Counted from the stretch's first letter, positions 25,861 through 35,290 are shown. The stretch is DNA of 64,000 nt from JBDZVM01 sp040255675 (GCA_040255675.1 JBDZVM010000002.1:1-64000); one strand, 5' to 3'. Program-made: numbers and translations. Notes: generated from the letters alone by a model not told the origin.

Positions 25861-27195
25861 TCACGCCGCAACCAAGTCGTGCAGCCAACTCCACGCCTGC
25901 TCGGCTGGTGTGACAGCCATGATGTCTTGCCGCAAGAACGTGTCAATACGGCTTTGCAGCCGCAAGGCAGTGTCGACGAGTGGGTTGGATCCTGCCACGT
26001 AGGCGCCGATCTCGATGAGGTCGCGTGCGTCGCGGTGCGCGGCAAGCAATCGCCGCAACATCGTCGCGTCCTCGCGCTGTTCGGCGGTGGTCACCGCCGT
26101 GACCACGCGCGATATCGACTCGAGCACGTCGATGCTCGGAAAATGCCCGCTCGTCGCGAGCCGGCGTGTCAAAACGACGTGCCCGTCCAAGATAGAGCGC
26201 GCCGAGTCAGCGATCGGTTCGTTCATGTCGTCGCCCTCGACGAGCACGGTGTACAAACCGGTGATGCTGCCGCGCTCCGCGGCACCAGCCCGTTCGAGCA
26301 ACTTCGGCATCAGCGCGAAAACCGACGGCGGGTACCCGCGGGTCGTCGGCGGCTCGCCGACCGACAACCCGATCTCGCGCTGGGCCATCGCGAAGCGGGT
26401 GAGGCTGTCCATCATCAAGACAACGTGATTGCCCTGGTCGCGAAACCACTCCGCGATGCGCGTTGCTACGAACGCGGCGCGCAACCGCACGAGAGGAGGT
26501 TCGTCCGAGGTCGCCACGACGAGCACCGAGCGGGCGAGCCCTTCGGGTCCGAGGTCGTTTTCGATGAACTCTCGTACTTCTCGACCGCGCTCTCCCACCA
26601 TCGCGATGACGGAAACTGCCGCCTCGGTGCCTCGAGCAATCATCGAGAGCAGCGACGATTTTCCGACACCAGAACCCGCGAACACGCCGAGCCGTTGGCC
26701 GCGCCCACATGGCACGAGCGCGTCGATCGCACGCACCCCTAGCGAGAGCTGTTGCTCGATGCGAGCACGGCGAAGCGGATGCGGCGAGTTCCCCTCGACT
26801 CCGACGCTCTCGACCTCTGTCAACGACGGCCCGTCATCCATTGGCCGCCCGAGACCGTCGAGCACACGGCCGAGCAATCCGTGTCCGACGGGAATTTGGA
26901 TGGGACCGCCGGTGGGCATGACGAGCGCGCCCGCGCGTACACCAGTAACGTCGCCGAGCGGCATGCAGGCCAGGCCGGATTCACGAACAGCGACGACCTC
27001 CGCGAGCACCGGCAGGCCGGCCGTTTGGATCGCGACGACATCGCCAATCGCCGCGCCGACGCCGTCCGCGTGCAACGTCAATCCGACGACGCTCGTGATC
27101 CTTCCGTGCACCCGCGGCCGGGCGGCATCGAGCATCTCCGCCCAGCGTGCGCCGAACACCGCCGCACCCCGATCCCGATCGAGGACGGCGGTCAT
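25861..27195 (-). CDS. fliI: Flagellum-specific ATPase FliI
   Basis: The 444-residue protein starts at ATG 27195 (MTAVLDRDRGAAVFG), overlapping the fliH stop. It has Walker A (GVFAGSGVGKSSLL) near residue 170, the VMMDSLTRFAMAQREIGL region near 255, and GEPPTTRGYPPSVF. It is homologous to F1-ATPase beta and energises export of flagellar substrates with FliH and FliJ. Confidence 0.97.
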   Translation of the reverse strand: MTAVLDRDRGAAVFGARWAEMLDAARPRVHGRITSVVGLTLHADGVGAAIGDVVAIQTAGLPVLAEVVAVRESGLACMPLGDVTGVRAGALVMPTGGPIQIPVGHGLLGRVLDGLGRPMDDGPSLTEVESVGVEGNSPHPLRRARIEQQLSLGVRAIDALVPCGRGQRLGVFAGSGVGKSSLLSMIARGTEAAVSVIAMVGERGREVREFIENDLGPEGLARSVLVVATSDEPPLVRLRAAFVATRIAEWFRDQGNHVVLMMDSLTRFAMAQREIGLSVGEPPTTRGYPPSVFALMPKLLERAGAAERGSITGLYTVLVEGDDMNEPIADSARSILDGHVVLTRRLATSGHFPSIDVLESISRVVTAVTTAEQREDATMLRRLLAAHRDARDLIEIGAYVAGSNPLVDTALRLQSRIDTFLRQDIMAVTPAEQAWSWLHDLVAA

Positions 27196-27914
27196 GGCGA
27201 AAGCACCTGCCTCACCCGGTCGATCGCCGCGGAAAGGCTCGCGTCGACATGACGGGTACCGGCTTCGGCCACGCACGACCCTGGCTCGACCTCGCTGTCG
27301 GCAAAGATTCGCACTGGGCGACCGGCGAGCAGGCTGTCGACGTCCGACAACGAATCGCGATCGATCGGATGCAGGTAGAGCGAAATCGGGACGTCGCCCG
27401 GCAATACCGCGAGTGCGCGGCGCACCGCGTCGCGAACTGGCGCGTCGATCGCTTCTAACTCGCGCCCCAGCAGCGTCGTCGCGAGATCGAACGCGGCGTT
27501 GAGGAGGAGGTCTTCCACTCCGGCGAGCGCGGCTACCTGACGCTCTCCGGCTGCCGTGGCCGCTTCGCTCAAGACAGCCACGGCGTGTTGTAGCTGAAGG
27601 TTTCGTGCGGCTTCAGCGTCGCGCATCAGCGCGATCTCTTGCTCGAGCGCGACGCGCCTTTCTCGCTCGGCGCTTTTCAGCCCCTCCGCGTAGCCGCGCG
27701 CATAACCCTCTTCGCGGCCACGCGCGGTCGCGACGGCGACGGCTTCGTCGAACGCCGCCGCAAGCGCGGGGTCGACGAGTCGCGGATCAGCAAAATCGTC
27801 CGACGCATAAGGGCTCAGGCGCAAGTCGGCGTCGATGCGGGCAAGGCTGACGCGGCTGGCTTCCGCGCCCCGCAACACCTCCGCCCTGCTGGGGGCGCTA
27901 CTCGACGTACTCAT
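27192..27914 (-). CDS. fliH: Flagellar export regulator FliH
   Basis: The start is taken at GTG/ATG-type site 27914 (MSTSSSAPSRAEVLRGAEAS), slightly overlapping fliG. The 240-residue protein has a long helical middle (about 55-135, with Glu/Arg repeats and the GxxxG-like word GYARGYAEGLKSAERE) and a C-terminal globular domain (about 140-235). FliH binds FliI and tethers it to FliN. Identification depends on position and the helical pattern. Confidence 0.88.
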   Translation of the reverse strand: MSTSSSAPSRAEVLRGAEASRVSLARIDADLRLSPYASDDFADPRLVDPALAAAFDEAVAVATARGREEGYARGYAEGLKSAERERRVALEQEIALMRDAEAARNLQLQHAVAVLSEAATAAGERQVAALAGVEDLLLNAAFDLATTLLGRELEAIDAPVRDAVRRALAVLPGDVPISLYLHPIDRDSLSDVDSLLAGRPVRIFADSEVEPGSCVAEAGTRHVDASLSAAIDRVRQVLSP

Positions 27915-28905
27915 CGTCCGCGCCGCGATGCAAGACAATCTCGCCGGCTTCCTCGAGCTGGCGAATGACCTGGACGACCTTTGCCTGGGCTTCTTCGACC
28001 GTCTTCAAGCGCACCGGCCCAAGTAGCGAAATTTCTTCTTCCAGATTCTCCGCCGCGCGTTCCGACATGTTCTTCAAAACCTTCGACTTGACCTCGTCGC
28101 GAACGCCTTTCAATGCTGTAGCGAGGTCGTTGACTTCGACCTGCCGCAAGACGAGTTGCACGGCCTTGTCGTCGAGGTTCAAGATGTCCTCGAACATGAA
28201 CATTTGCGCGCGCACAAGGTCGGCCAAGTCGTGGTCACGCTCTTCGAGCGACTCGAGGATGAGGCGCTCGGTCGCCCGATCTGATCGATTGATGATGTCG
28301 ACAAGAGGCTTGAGGCCTCCAACCGCGGACGCCTCGCCAGATTGCATGAGAATGGTCGACAGTTTCTGCTCAAACACGCTCTCGACGAGCTTCACCGTCT
28401 CAGGCGTGGTGCGGTCCATCACGGCGATGCGATGCGCGACGTCCGATTGCAGTTCCGGCGCGAGGCCTCCGAGCACGATAGCCGCTTGCTCGGATCCCAT
28501 GTGCGACAACACAAGCGCGATCGTTTGCGGGTGCTCGTCTTGCAAGAACGAAATGATTTGGCGTGGGTCGGCTCGGCGTAAGAACTGGAACGGCATCTCG
28601 CTCAACGAAGCGTTCAGGCGCTCCAGAATGTCGCGTGCTTTCTCCGGCCCAACGCTCGCCTCGAGAACCTCACGGGCAAACGCCAATCCGCCTCGGCTGT
28701 AGTACTTGTGCGCGAGGATGAGCCCTTCGAATTCCTCCATCACTTTTTGCGCGGTCTCCGCGTCGATCGAGTCAAGCCGGGCGATCTCGGCCGTAAGCTC
28801 TTCGACCTCGGCTTCCCGCATGGCCGCCAAGATTGACGCGGAGCGCTCTTTGCCGAGCTGCACCAACACGACGGCGGCCTTGCGAAGCCCGTTGACTTCT
28901 GTCAC
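27898..28905 (-). CDS. fliG: Flagellar motor switch protein FliG
   Basis: The 335-residue protein has N, middle and C domains in order. Typical words are NGLRKAAVVLVQLGKE at the start, LQDEHPQTIALVLSHM (middle, EHPQ motif) near 120, and LGPVRLKTVEEAQAKVVQVI at the end. The C-terminal charged helix contacts MotA. It starts within the fliF 3' end (overlap). Confidence 0.97.
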   Translation of the reverse strand: MTEVNGLRKAAVVLVQLGKERSASILAAMREAEVEELTAEIARLDSIDAETAQKVMEEFEGLILAHKYYSRGGLAFAREVLEASVGPEKARDILERLNASLSEMPFQFLRRADPRQIISFLQDEHPQTIALVLSHMGSEQAAIVLGGLAPELQSDVAHRIAVMDRTTPETVKLVESVFEQKLSTILMQSGEASAVGGLKPLVDIINRSDRATERLILESLEERDHDLADLVRAQMFMFEDILNLDDKAVQLVLRQVEVNDLATALKGVRDEVKSKVLKNMSERAAENLEEEISLLGPVRLKTVEEAQAKVVQVIRQLEEAGEIVLHRGADDEYVE

Positions 28906-30515
28906 GAGGTTCTCCGGTCGGCCAGCCAGCCGCGCAGCAGTTGCGCGACTTCTTCCGGCTGCCTTTCAACCAGCTCGCCGATTTCAGCATCGATCGACGG
29001 CATTCCGAGTTCGAGCCGATCACCGCTTCGGGGGCTTGGAGTCAGCTCTTTCGCCAGCTCTTCTTGCTGCGCGCTTACGAGCGCCCGTAGCTGGCGCGCG
29101 TCTTCGAGCTCCAACCGTTCGGCCGTCGACAGTAGTGGCGAACGCTCCTGCGCCTTCTTCGCGCGTCGCATGAAGAACACGGCAGCTGCAAGAATGAGCA
29201 CACCGATCACGCCGTCTTTCGCGTAGCCGATGAGCTTGTTCATGTCCTTTTGTTTTTCAGCCGCCGCCAGCTGTTGCTGTACTTGCTTGGTCGTCGTGTC
29301 GTCGAAGGGCATCGTGCTGACGTGCACGCTGTCACCGCGCGACGTCTGGACGCCCGCCGCGGTCTCGACCAGCTTTTGCACGTCGTCAGCGTTCACCTTG
29401 CCTGCCGTCGCGCTGTCCAGCAGTACCGCGACCGACATCTGCTTAACCGCGCCCGGTGCCGTCTTCACTTGCTGAACGACACGCCCGATCGCGTTGTCGA
29501 CCGTGCTGCTCGAGCTGGCATACGTACCGGGGCTCGGCGATGCTGTTGGAACGGGCAGATTGTCCTGGCCGAGAATCCCAGTTGCTGTGGAAGACGAACC
29601 TGAATAGACCTCACTCTGCTTCGTCTCCGTAAGCGGTACCGGGGTCGTGCCAGGGCTCGGCGTGATGTAGTTCTCGGACGTCGTTTGCTGCTGGTCGAAA
29701 TCAAGGCTCGCATGCACTTGGACGATGACGTGGCCCGGGCCGACCAGCGGCTGCAGCAGACTTTGCACGGCGGCGGAGACCCGTTGCTCGTAGGCGGCGG
29801 TCTGGTCCGCTTGCATGCTACCGGCCCCGGAGAGCTGCCCGTCGACACCAGGTGCCGACAACATGTGCCCCTGCGAGTCCGCTACCGTGACGTCGTTTGG
29901 ATTCAGCCCCTCCACGCTCGACGACACGAGATGCACGATTGCCTGCACCGTGCCGGCACCAAGCGTTTTCGACGGATCTGTCGTTACGAGAACTGAGGCT
30001 GTCGGTTTCGTCGAGTCGTCCGTGAACACGTCGTTTCGCGGCAGCACCACATTGACGACAGCCGCGCGCACGCCGTCGATAGACTCGATCGTCTTTACCA
30101 GCTCACCCTGCAACGCTTGCTGATACTCGACGTTTTGCTGGAATTGCGATGTCGTGATGCCGCCCTTGTCGAGCAAGGAGAATCCGCTGACTCCACCGGT
30201 TGGAAGGTTGTTTTTCGCCATGTCCAGGCGGAGTTGGTAGACATCCTTTTGCGGCACGAGGATCGTGCCGCCGCCGTCCGCGAGCTTGTAGGGCTCTTTT
30301 TGAGCCGCGAGCTTGTCGGTGATGGCGCTCGCGTCAGACGCCGCGAGATTGCTGAACAGCGGCGCGTACGTCGGCTTCGATGCCCAGCCGGCGAAGATGT
30401 AAGCCCCGGCGATTAGCGCGACCAGCACCAATGCGGTGACGGTCTTCTGGCCTGCTGTGAAGTCGGCGAAGATGGCGCGGGCGCGATCGACTACTCGCTT
30501 GAAGTCCAAGTTCAT
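28902..30515 (-). CDS. fliF: MS-ring protein FliF
   Basis: The 537-residue protein has two membrane helices (about 26-46, LVLVALIAGAYIFAGW; and about 428-448, GVIGVLILAAAVFFM). A long periplasmic region lies between them, with the ring-building motifs FSLLDKGGITTSQFQQNVEY and RAAVVNVVLPRNDVF. The cytoplasmic tail that binds FliG follows the second helix. It forms the MS ring on which the motor is built. Confidence 0.96.
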   Translation of the reverse strand: MNLDFKRVVDRARAIFADFTAGQKTVTALVLVALIAGAYIFAGWASKPTYAPLFSNLAASDASAITDKLAAQKEPYKLADGGGTILVPQKDVYQLRLDMAKNNLPTGGVSGFSLLDKGGITTSQFQQNVEYQQALQGELVKTIESIDGVRAAVVNVVLPRNDVFTDDSTKPTASVLVTTDPSKTLGAGTVQAIVHLVSSSVEGLNPNDVTVADSQGHMLSAPGVDGQLSGAGSMQADQTAAYEQRVSAAVQSLLQPLVGPGHVIVQVHASLDFDQQQTTSENYITPSPGTTPVPLTETKQSEVYSGSSSTATGILGQDNLPVPTASPSPGTYASSSSTVDNAIGRVVQQVKTAPGAVKQMSVAVLLDSATAGKVNADDVQKLVETAAGVQTSRGDSVHVSTMPFDDTTTKQVQQQLAAAEKQKDMNKLIGYAKDGVIGVLILAAAVFFMRRAKKAQERSPLLSTAERLELEDARQLRALVSAQQEELAKELTPSPRSGDRLELGMPSIDAEIGELVERQPEEVAQLLRGWLADRRTS

Positions 30516-30523
30516 CTACGCCG

Positions 30524-30832
30524 TCACATCTGCATATTCATGATTGACGTAAATGCGGCGACCGCCTTGTCGCGCACCGCGGTCGTCAGCGACGTGGCAA
30601 TCGACGCCTCGTTCGCGGCAATCATGTACGTGGTGATGTCGTTGAGCGAGCCGGTCGCGGCCTTGGTCGCCAAGTTGTCGGCGGACGCTTGCGTTTGCTG
30701 CAAGGCGTCGATCCCACGCGTCAACTCATTGCCGAACTCCGCGCCTGACGCGGGGTTGGCACGTTCGACGCCGGAGGTGACGGCCACCGGCGGCACACCG
30801 GTCACCGATGTCATCGGAGGAATAGCGGGCAT
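30524..30832 (-). CDS. fliE: Hook-basal body junction protein FliE
   Basis: The start is ATG 30832 (MPAIPPMTSVTGVPPVAVTS). The 102-residue protein has the FliE C-terminal helix pattern (DNLATKAATGSLNDITTYMI, AANEASIATSLTTAVRDKAV). It links the MS ring to the FlgB/FlgC rod. It lies between flgC and fliF, as in most flagellar operons. Confidence 0.92.
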   Translation of the reverse strand: MPAIPPMTSVTGVPPVAVTSGVERANPASGAEFGNELTRGIDALQQTQASADNLATKAATGSLNDITTYMIAANEASIATSLTTAVRDKAVAAFTSIMNMQM

Positions 30833-30840
30833 CGTCGCCG

Positions 30841-31230
30841 TCACTTCCCGAGCTGCAGTGCTTGCTGATACGCCTCGGTAGCGCGGCTGATGACCGACAG
30901 GTTCGCCTCGTAGCCTCGCTGCGCCATGATCAGCTGTGTCATCTGGCCGGGCATGTCGATATCGGCGTGACGCACAAAACCGTTCGCGTCGGCGAGTGGA
31001 TTTTGCGGATCGTACGCTTCGATCCCAGTACTCGGGCCGAACCGTGCCGCGACGACTTCGACGCCGCCGCCGGGAGCCGCGGCCGCCTGCACGAAGCGTT
31101 CGGCGAATACCGGCTGGTCGCCCGGCACGGTGTCGTTGGCGTTGCTGAGGTTGTCGGCTATCGCGTCCATCCATTTGCGGTGGGTAATCAGTCCGGTACC
31201 CGAGATGCCGATCGTGTCGAAGAGGCCCAT
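30841..31230 (-). CDS. flgC: Flagellar proximal rod protein FlgC
   Basis: The 129-residue protein has FlgC N-terminal (MGLFDTIGISGTGLITHRKW, DNLSNANDTV) and C-terminal (MTQLIMAQRGYEANLSVISR) motifs that form the coiled rod helices. It starts at the flgB stop. The product forms the proximal rod with FlgB. Confidence 0.95.
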   Translation of the reverse strand: MGLFDTIGISGTGLITHRKWMDAIADNLSNANDTVPGDQPVFAERFVQAAAAPGGGVEVVAARFGPSTGIEAYDPQNPLADANGFVRHADIDMPGQMTQLIMAQRGYEANLSVISRATEAYQQALQLGK

Positions 31231-31574
31231 TACTCGCTCCCGATAGCGGTCTTGAGCAGTTGATATTTCGCCGTCAACGCTTCGACCGTGGTCTGATACT
31301 TCAGGCCCGTGTCGGTGATCGACACTGTCTCTTCGTCGAGGTTGACGTTGTTGCCATTAAGTTGAGTCGGTTCGAGCGACGTGCGCGTCGTGATGACCGC
31401 GGACGCCGGATCACCCCCGCCGATAGCCGATTGGAGGCTGGATTCGAACGAGACGCGCTTGGCAAGGTACTCGGGCGTGTTGATGTTCGCGATGTTGTCC
31501 GCGATGGCGCGTTGACGCGCGGAAAGACCAGCGGCGGCGACCTTCAGTGCGGCCGTGGTGACGTCGTCGAACAC
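31230..31574 (-). CDS. flgB: Flagellar proximal rod protein FlgB
   Basis: The 114-residue protein has the FlgB rod motif (RQRAIADNIANINTPEYLAK) and a C-terminal helix (QTTVEALTAKYQLLKTAIGS). It is the first gene of the basal-body operon running to fliJ and beyond. A sigma28-like promoter lies 90 bp upstream. Confidence 0.95.
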   Translation of the reverse strand: MFDDVTTAALKVAAAGLSARQRAIADNIANINTPEYLAKRVSFESSLQSAIGGGDPASAVITTRTSLEPTQLNGNNVNLDEETVSITDTGLKYQTTVEALTAKYQLLKTAIGSE

Positions 31575-31663
31575 GAAAAGCTCGCCTCCCGGAAACCTCG
31601 AACTCGCGTTCGCGGGTCGCCGATCCGTGGCGAAATTCGTGAGCGATCCGTGCTCAACGGCTC

Positions 31664-31690
31664 ACATCGGTGGGGGGCGTTGGGGGCTTA
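31664..31690 (-). promoter_or_regulatory. Sigma28-like promoter for flgB operon
   Basis: On the minus strand TAAGCCCC, an 11-base spacer and ACCGATGT match the sigma28 layout (TAAA..., N11, GCCGATAA type) in spacing and in the -10 core CCGAT. It lies about 90 bases upstream of the flgB ATG. The promoter at fliC has the same architecture. Confidence 0.6.
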
Positions 31691-31722
31691 GCGAAACGAC
31701 CGGGTGAATCTCGACGAACGTC

Positions 31723-32028
31723 TCAGGTCTCTACATCGACGAACCGCGCGCGCGGTCTTTCTCGCGTCATCCGCGACCTCGCGCGGGTAACGGCACCCAT
31801 CGCTTGCGTCGTTTCTGCCATGAGCGAGCGCACCTGGTTTTCGACCCGCGCGGAAAGCTCGGCAACCTCTGTCGCGGTTTGCCGCAGAGCCGGCGGAAGC
31901 GGACCCAAACCCGTCGGGAGCGCGAAATCGAATTGCGCTGTGGCTGCTTCGCCGACCTCGATGGCTCGTTCAAAGTCGAGCAACGCTCGACCATAGTTGT
32001 CGAGCACCTCAGCCCAGGTAGTCGACAC
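31723..32028 (-). CDS. Hypothetical helical protein after fliS (FliT-like position)
   Basis: The 101-residue protein (MSTTWAEVLDNYGRALLDFE...) is predicted helical and starts two bases after the fliS stop. In many flagellar operons fliS is followed by fliT, the chaperone for the FliD cap. Size, helical content and position fit, but no FliT signature is recognised, so the role is inferred only from context. Confidence 0.6.
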   Translation of the reverse strand: MSTTWAEVLDNYGRALLDFERAIEVGEAATAQFDFALPTGLGPLPPALRQTATEVAELSARVENQVRSLMAETTQAMGAVTRARSRMTRERPRARFVDVET

Positions 32029-32030
32029 CG

Positions 32031-32426
32031 TCAGCCGGCTTCAGCCATGAGTTGAGCGGCGGCACCGTGCCACGCCTCGCAGAGCGGCTCGACGAGCCTG
32101 CGACACGCGTCGACACGGTCGGCATCAGCGCTGACGTTGGCGGACACGAGTTCTCTCAACAGCCAACCGTAAATGCTGGCGAGCCGTGGAGCGCCGTCCC
32201 ATTTCTCGACGTGCAAACTACTACGCAACTCGAGCACGATGTCTTGCGCGTGCCGAAGGTGTTGATCGGCTTCGCCTCGCGCTCCGGACCGCAACGCGTC
32301 GCGGCCTTTGACGATATCGAGCAGCAACCGGTCGTACATCATCACAATGAGCCGTGCCGGACTCGCCGTAGCGACAATCTCCGCTAGGTAACGAGATTTC
32401 GCGTTCACTGCCACGTTACCGCTCAC
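32031..32426 (-). CDS. fliS: Flagellin export chaperone FliS
   Basis: The 131-residue protein carries the FliS four-helix pattern (SRYLAEIVATASPARLIVMM, YDRLLLDIVKGRDALRSG, YGWLLRELVSANVSADADRV). FliS binds the flagellin C-terminus and blocks premature assembly. It lies four bases after fliD. Confidence 0.95.
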   Translation of the reverse strand: MSGNVAVNAKSRYLAEIVATASPARLIVMMYDRLLLDIVKGRDALRSGARGEADQHLRHAQDIVLELRSSLHVEKWDGAPRLASIYGWLLRELVSANVSADADRVDACRRLVEPLCEAWHGAAAQLMAEAG

Positions 32427-32430
32427 CTGC

Positions 32431-34356
32431 TCACGACGATTTCGATGGGGACGGGAGGCTCGCGATGGACGACGAAAGCCGGTCGCCCTGCGCTTTGAGG
32501 TTGCTGAGCTGCGACTCGAGGTTGGCCCACAGCATTTCGAGCGCCGTGCGCTTGGTATCGAGCGTCACCTGCCACGACGCGATTTGATTATTGAGATCGC
32601 TAATCATGGAGTTGACGCCATCGATCTGGTTGGTCAACGTGCCCGTCGACGTGTCAACGCTTCGGTCGGCGATGCTTGCGAGCTGTTGCGCAAAGCCGGC
32701 ACTGAACGTGAAGCTGCCGGCGCTACCGCCGGCGAGCGCGGTGACATCGCTCGGGGTCAAGGTGACGTTCAATGTCAGCGCGTCGACGTCAGGGGTGCCC
32801 GGATCGGTATAGAGAACTTGTCCGACACCTGTAGCTTGCTGGCCGTTGATCGTACCGGCGACGTCGAGTCCCGCGGTCACGCCAGAGGCTGCCAGCCCGC
32901 CGGCGGCTGAAACCGTGAACGCCGACTGCGAGCCGTACGCGTTGCTCGACAGGTCGATCGTGGTGCCGTCGGGATCAAGGACGGCGTTGACCGAAACGCC
33001 GTTCGACGCGGCAAGAGAGTTCAACGCGTCGACCACGTTTTGCGCGCTGTCGCCCGTCTGCACGGTGTACGTCGCGCTGGCGCTGCCTGAGCCTAACGTG
33101 ATGGTCTGACCCGCGACGAGTCCGCTCGACGTGTCGACGGTCGCTCGCGACTTTGTCGCTGCTTGCGTAATCTTGACGTCATACGAGCCTGGAGCCGTTG
33201 AGTCGCTGCTGTCGATAAGCGAGATGGTGCCCGTGAGGCCTGGCTGAGCGGGCGCGAAACTGCCGGAAGGGCCGAAACTGTCCTGCACCTGTTGCGGATT
33301 AGACGCTAGCTCGCTTTTGAACGTGGCCTCGTCGAAGGTGATGTGACCATCTTTCGTCGTCGACAAGCCCAGGGACGACGCCGTCAAGCCGCCGCCGACG
33401 ACAGCACTCATCGAACTGAGGACGGTGTCGCGAAGTCGCGCGACCGTCGAGTCGCCCGTCAGCGTCGAGGCGGTGTTCGTCGTTGTGTTGTAAGCAGTGT
33501 CGTTGGAAATCTCGTCGAGCACGGCGTTTGCCGCGTCGACCATTGCCTGCACCTTGTCGGCAATGCTCTGATCGTCTCGCGACGTGGCGAGGGTGACTCC
33601 GGTTGTTAGCTCGCTCACCGTAAACGTCAACCCGGGCAACACGTTGCTGAAGGTGTTGGTGCTCGACGAGACGGTGTAGGCACCCGGCGAGCCCGCGCCG
33701 ACAGTGATCTGCGCGTCTTGCGCCGTCGAGATGTCGTTCAGGGAGCCCAACGAGGAGATCCCGCCGACGGTAAAGGCCGCCGCGGCCCCCGTCGTAGTGG
33801 AGCTGAGCTGGAGCTTGTACTGGCTGGTCGAAACCTGCACGGCCGTCGCTTGCACTCCCGTTCCGCTCTTGTTGATGCCGGCGACGACGGCCGCGAGCGA
33901 TCCGTCACCGGTGTCGATCGTCGTAGCGTTGCCCGACGAATCGGTAATCGTGACTGGCGTGCCGGCCGTGACGACCTGTGCCGAGGTGCTCGCCACCGTA
34001 TTCGAAAAGATCGATGTCTGGTAGGTCGCGAGTTGCGACACGTCGAAGGTGAACGAACCTGCCTGCGCACCGGCTCCGGCAGTCGCCGACACAGCGGACG
34101 ACGACGAGGTCACCGCCATGGTCTGCCACGTCGCCGCGTTTGCGAGGGTGTCTGCCGCTGACTGCAGCGAGGCCATCTTGGTGTTGATGGACTGATAGGC
34201 AGCAAGCTTGAGCTGCTGTTGCGCGAGTTGCGCCTTGAGGTTGCTCTGCGGCAGCGCCGCCTGCGCCATGATGGCGTTGATGATCGAGGTGGTATCGAGA
34301 CCGCTGACCAGTCCGTCGATTTTCGACGAAGACGAACCGACGCTGCTGGTGGTCAT
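32431..34356 (-). CDS. fliD: Flagellar filament cap protein FliD
   Basis: The 641-residue protein has the FliD N-terminal motif (KIDGLVSGLDTTSIINAIMA), repeated Ser/Thr/Ala-rich beta domains in the middle (about 100-510), and a helical C-terminus (DRSVDTSTGTLTNQIDGVNS). The two ends form the cap legs that insert flagellin. It is longer than many FliD because of additional exposed domains, as often seen in actinobacteria. Confidence 0.95.
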   Translation of the reverse strand: MTTSSVGSSSSKIDGLVSGLDTTSIINAIMAQAALPQSNLKAQLAQQQLKLAAYQSINTKMASLQSAADTLANAATWQTMAVTSSSSAVSATAGAGAQAGSFTFDVSQLATYQTSIFSNTVASTSAQVVTAGTPVTITDSSGNATTIDTGDGSLAAVVAGINKSGTGVQATAVQVSTSQYKLQLSSTTTGAAAAFTVGGISSLGSLNDISTAQDAQITVGAGSPGAYTVSSSTNTFSNVLPGLTFTVSELTTGVTLATSRDDQSIADKVQAMVDAANAVLDEISNDTAYNTTTNTASTLTGDSTVARLRDTVLSSMSAVVGGGLTASSLGLSTTKDGHITFDEATFKSELASNPQQVQDSFGPSGSFAPAQPGLTGTISLIDSSDSTAPGSYDVKITQAATKSRATVDTSSGLVAGQTITLGSGSASATYTVQTGDSAQNVVDALNSLAASNGVSVNAVLDPDGTTIDLSSNAYGSQSAFTVSAAGGLAASGVTAGLDVAGTINGQQATGVGQVLYTDPGTPDVDALTLNVTLTPSDVTALAGGSAGSFTFSAGFAQQLASIADRSVDTSTGTLTNQIDGVNSMISDLNNQIASWQVTLDTKRTALEMLWANLESQLSNLKAQGDRLSSSIASLPSPSKSS

Positions 34357-34427
34357 CGATGCTCCCTTCCGACCTCGCGAGTCACTGCCGTTTGCCGAGA
34401 CGCTGCCGTGTACCAGCTAAAGCCCGA

Positions 34428-34456
34428 GGGTTGGGGGCCTTGTGAGCCCCCAACCC
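34428..34456 (-). terminator. Hairpin terminator after fliC
   Basis: GGGTTGGGGGC (34428-34438) pairs perfectly with GCCCCCAACCC (34446-34456) over 11 bp around a 7-base loop, 12 bp after the flagellin stop. A weak T-stretch (GGGCTTTAGC) follows on the minus strand. It probably ends the fliC transcript and allows partial read-through to fliD. Confidence 0.75.
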
Positions 34457-34467
34457 AGGCGGGCGAA

Positions 34468-35283
34468 TCAGCCGAGCAGCTTCAACACGGCTTGTGAGTT
34501 GGCGTTCGCCTGAGCCAGCATCGAGACGCCGGCTTGCTGGAGCACTTGTTCCTTCGTGAAGTTGACCATTTCGGCGGCCATGTCGGTGTCCTGGATGGAC
34601 GAGTTCGACGCTTGCAGGTTCTCAACTGTCACGTTCAGGTTGTTAATCGTGTGCTGGAACCCGTTTTGCATCGCCCCCAGTTTGGCCCGCAAGGACGACA
34701 CCGTGCTGAGCGCGGTCGCGACCTTGGAAATGGCGGCGGTAGTGCCGAGCGTGACACCTTGGGTGCCGAGTGTCGACGAGTCACTTGCCGTGATCGTGAC
34801 GGTCTGCTGGTCAGAGGCGGTGGTGCCCGAACCGACCTGGAACACCTTGTTTGAGTAGTTTCCGTCGAGCAGCGTGTTCGAGCCGAACTTGGTGGTCGAC
34901 GAGATGTTGTCGAGATCGGTGTTGAGCTGGTTGAACTCGGCCTGCGACGCAGCAATTGCGCTCGCGTCCTGTGAACCGGTGTTGGCTGCCTGCACGGCGA
35001 GCACGTTCATGCGCTGGAGGATCGAGTCGACCTCGGTGAGGGCGCCGTCCGCCGTCTGCACGACGTTGATGCCGTCTTGGGCGTTCTTGACTGCCTGGCT
35101 CAAGCCGCCGATCTGCGCTTGCAGGCCCTGGCTGATCGACAGACCGGCCGCGTCGTCGGCGGCCTTGTTGATGCGGTAGCCGCTCGACAGCTTGGCGAGA
35201 CTGTCGGACAGCTTCGACTGCGTCATCGACAGGTTGCGGTACGCGTCGAGAGCGTCGATGTTGGTGTTGATGCGAAGACCCAT
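34468..35283 (-). CDS. fliC: Flagellin
   Basis: The start is ATG 35283 (MGLRINTNIDALDAYRNLSM) after AAGGAGGAA, rejecting a longer frame. The 271-residue protein has the conserved N-terminal D0/D1 region (about 1-140, SSGYRINKAADDAAGLSISQ) and C-terminal D1/D0 region (about 185-271, DMAAEMVNFTKEQVLQQAGV). The central variable domain is only about 45 residues, so the filament surface is minimal. The Ser/Thr-rich centre could accept the sugars made by the neighbouring locus. Expression is likely controlled by a sigma28-like promoter and CsrA/FliW. Confidence 0.97.
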   Translation of the reverse strand: MGLRINTNIDALDAYRNLSMTQSKLSDSLAKLSSGYRINKAADDAAGLSISQGLQAQIGGLSQAVKNAQDGINVVQTADGALTEVDSILQRMNVLAVQAANTGSQDASAIAASQAEFNQLNTDLDNISSTTKFGSNTLLDGNYSNKVFQVGSGTTASDQQTVTITASDSSTLGTQGVTLGTTAAISKVATALSTVSSLRAKLGAMQNGFQHTINNLNVTVENLQASNSSIQDTDMAAEMVNFTKEQVLQQAGVSMLAQANANSQAVLKLLG

Positions 35284-35290
35284 GTCAGAT

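Noticed and set aside
25852..27502. Plus-strand frames opposite fliI and fliH
   Set aside because: Antisense shadows of genes with Walker A and family motifs.
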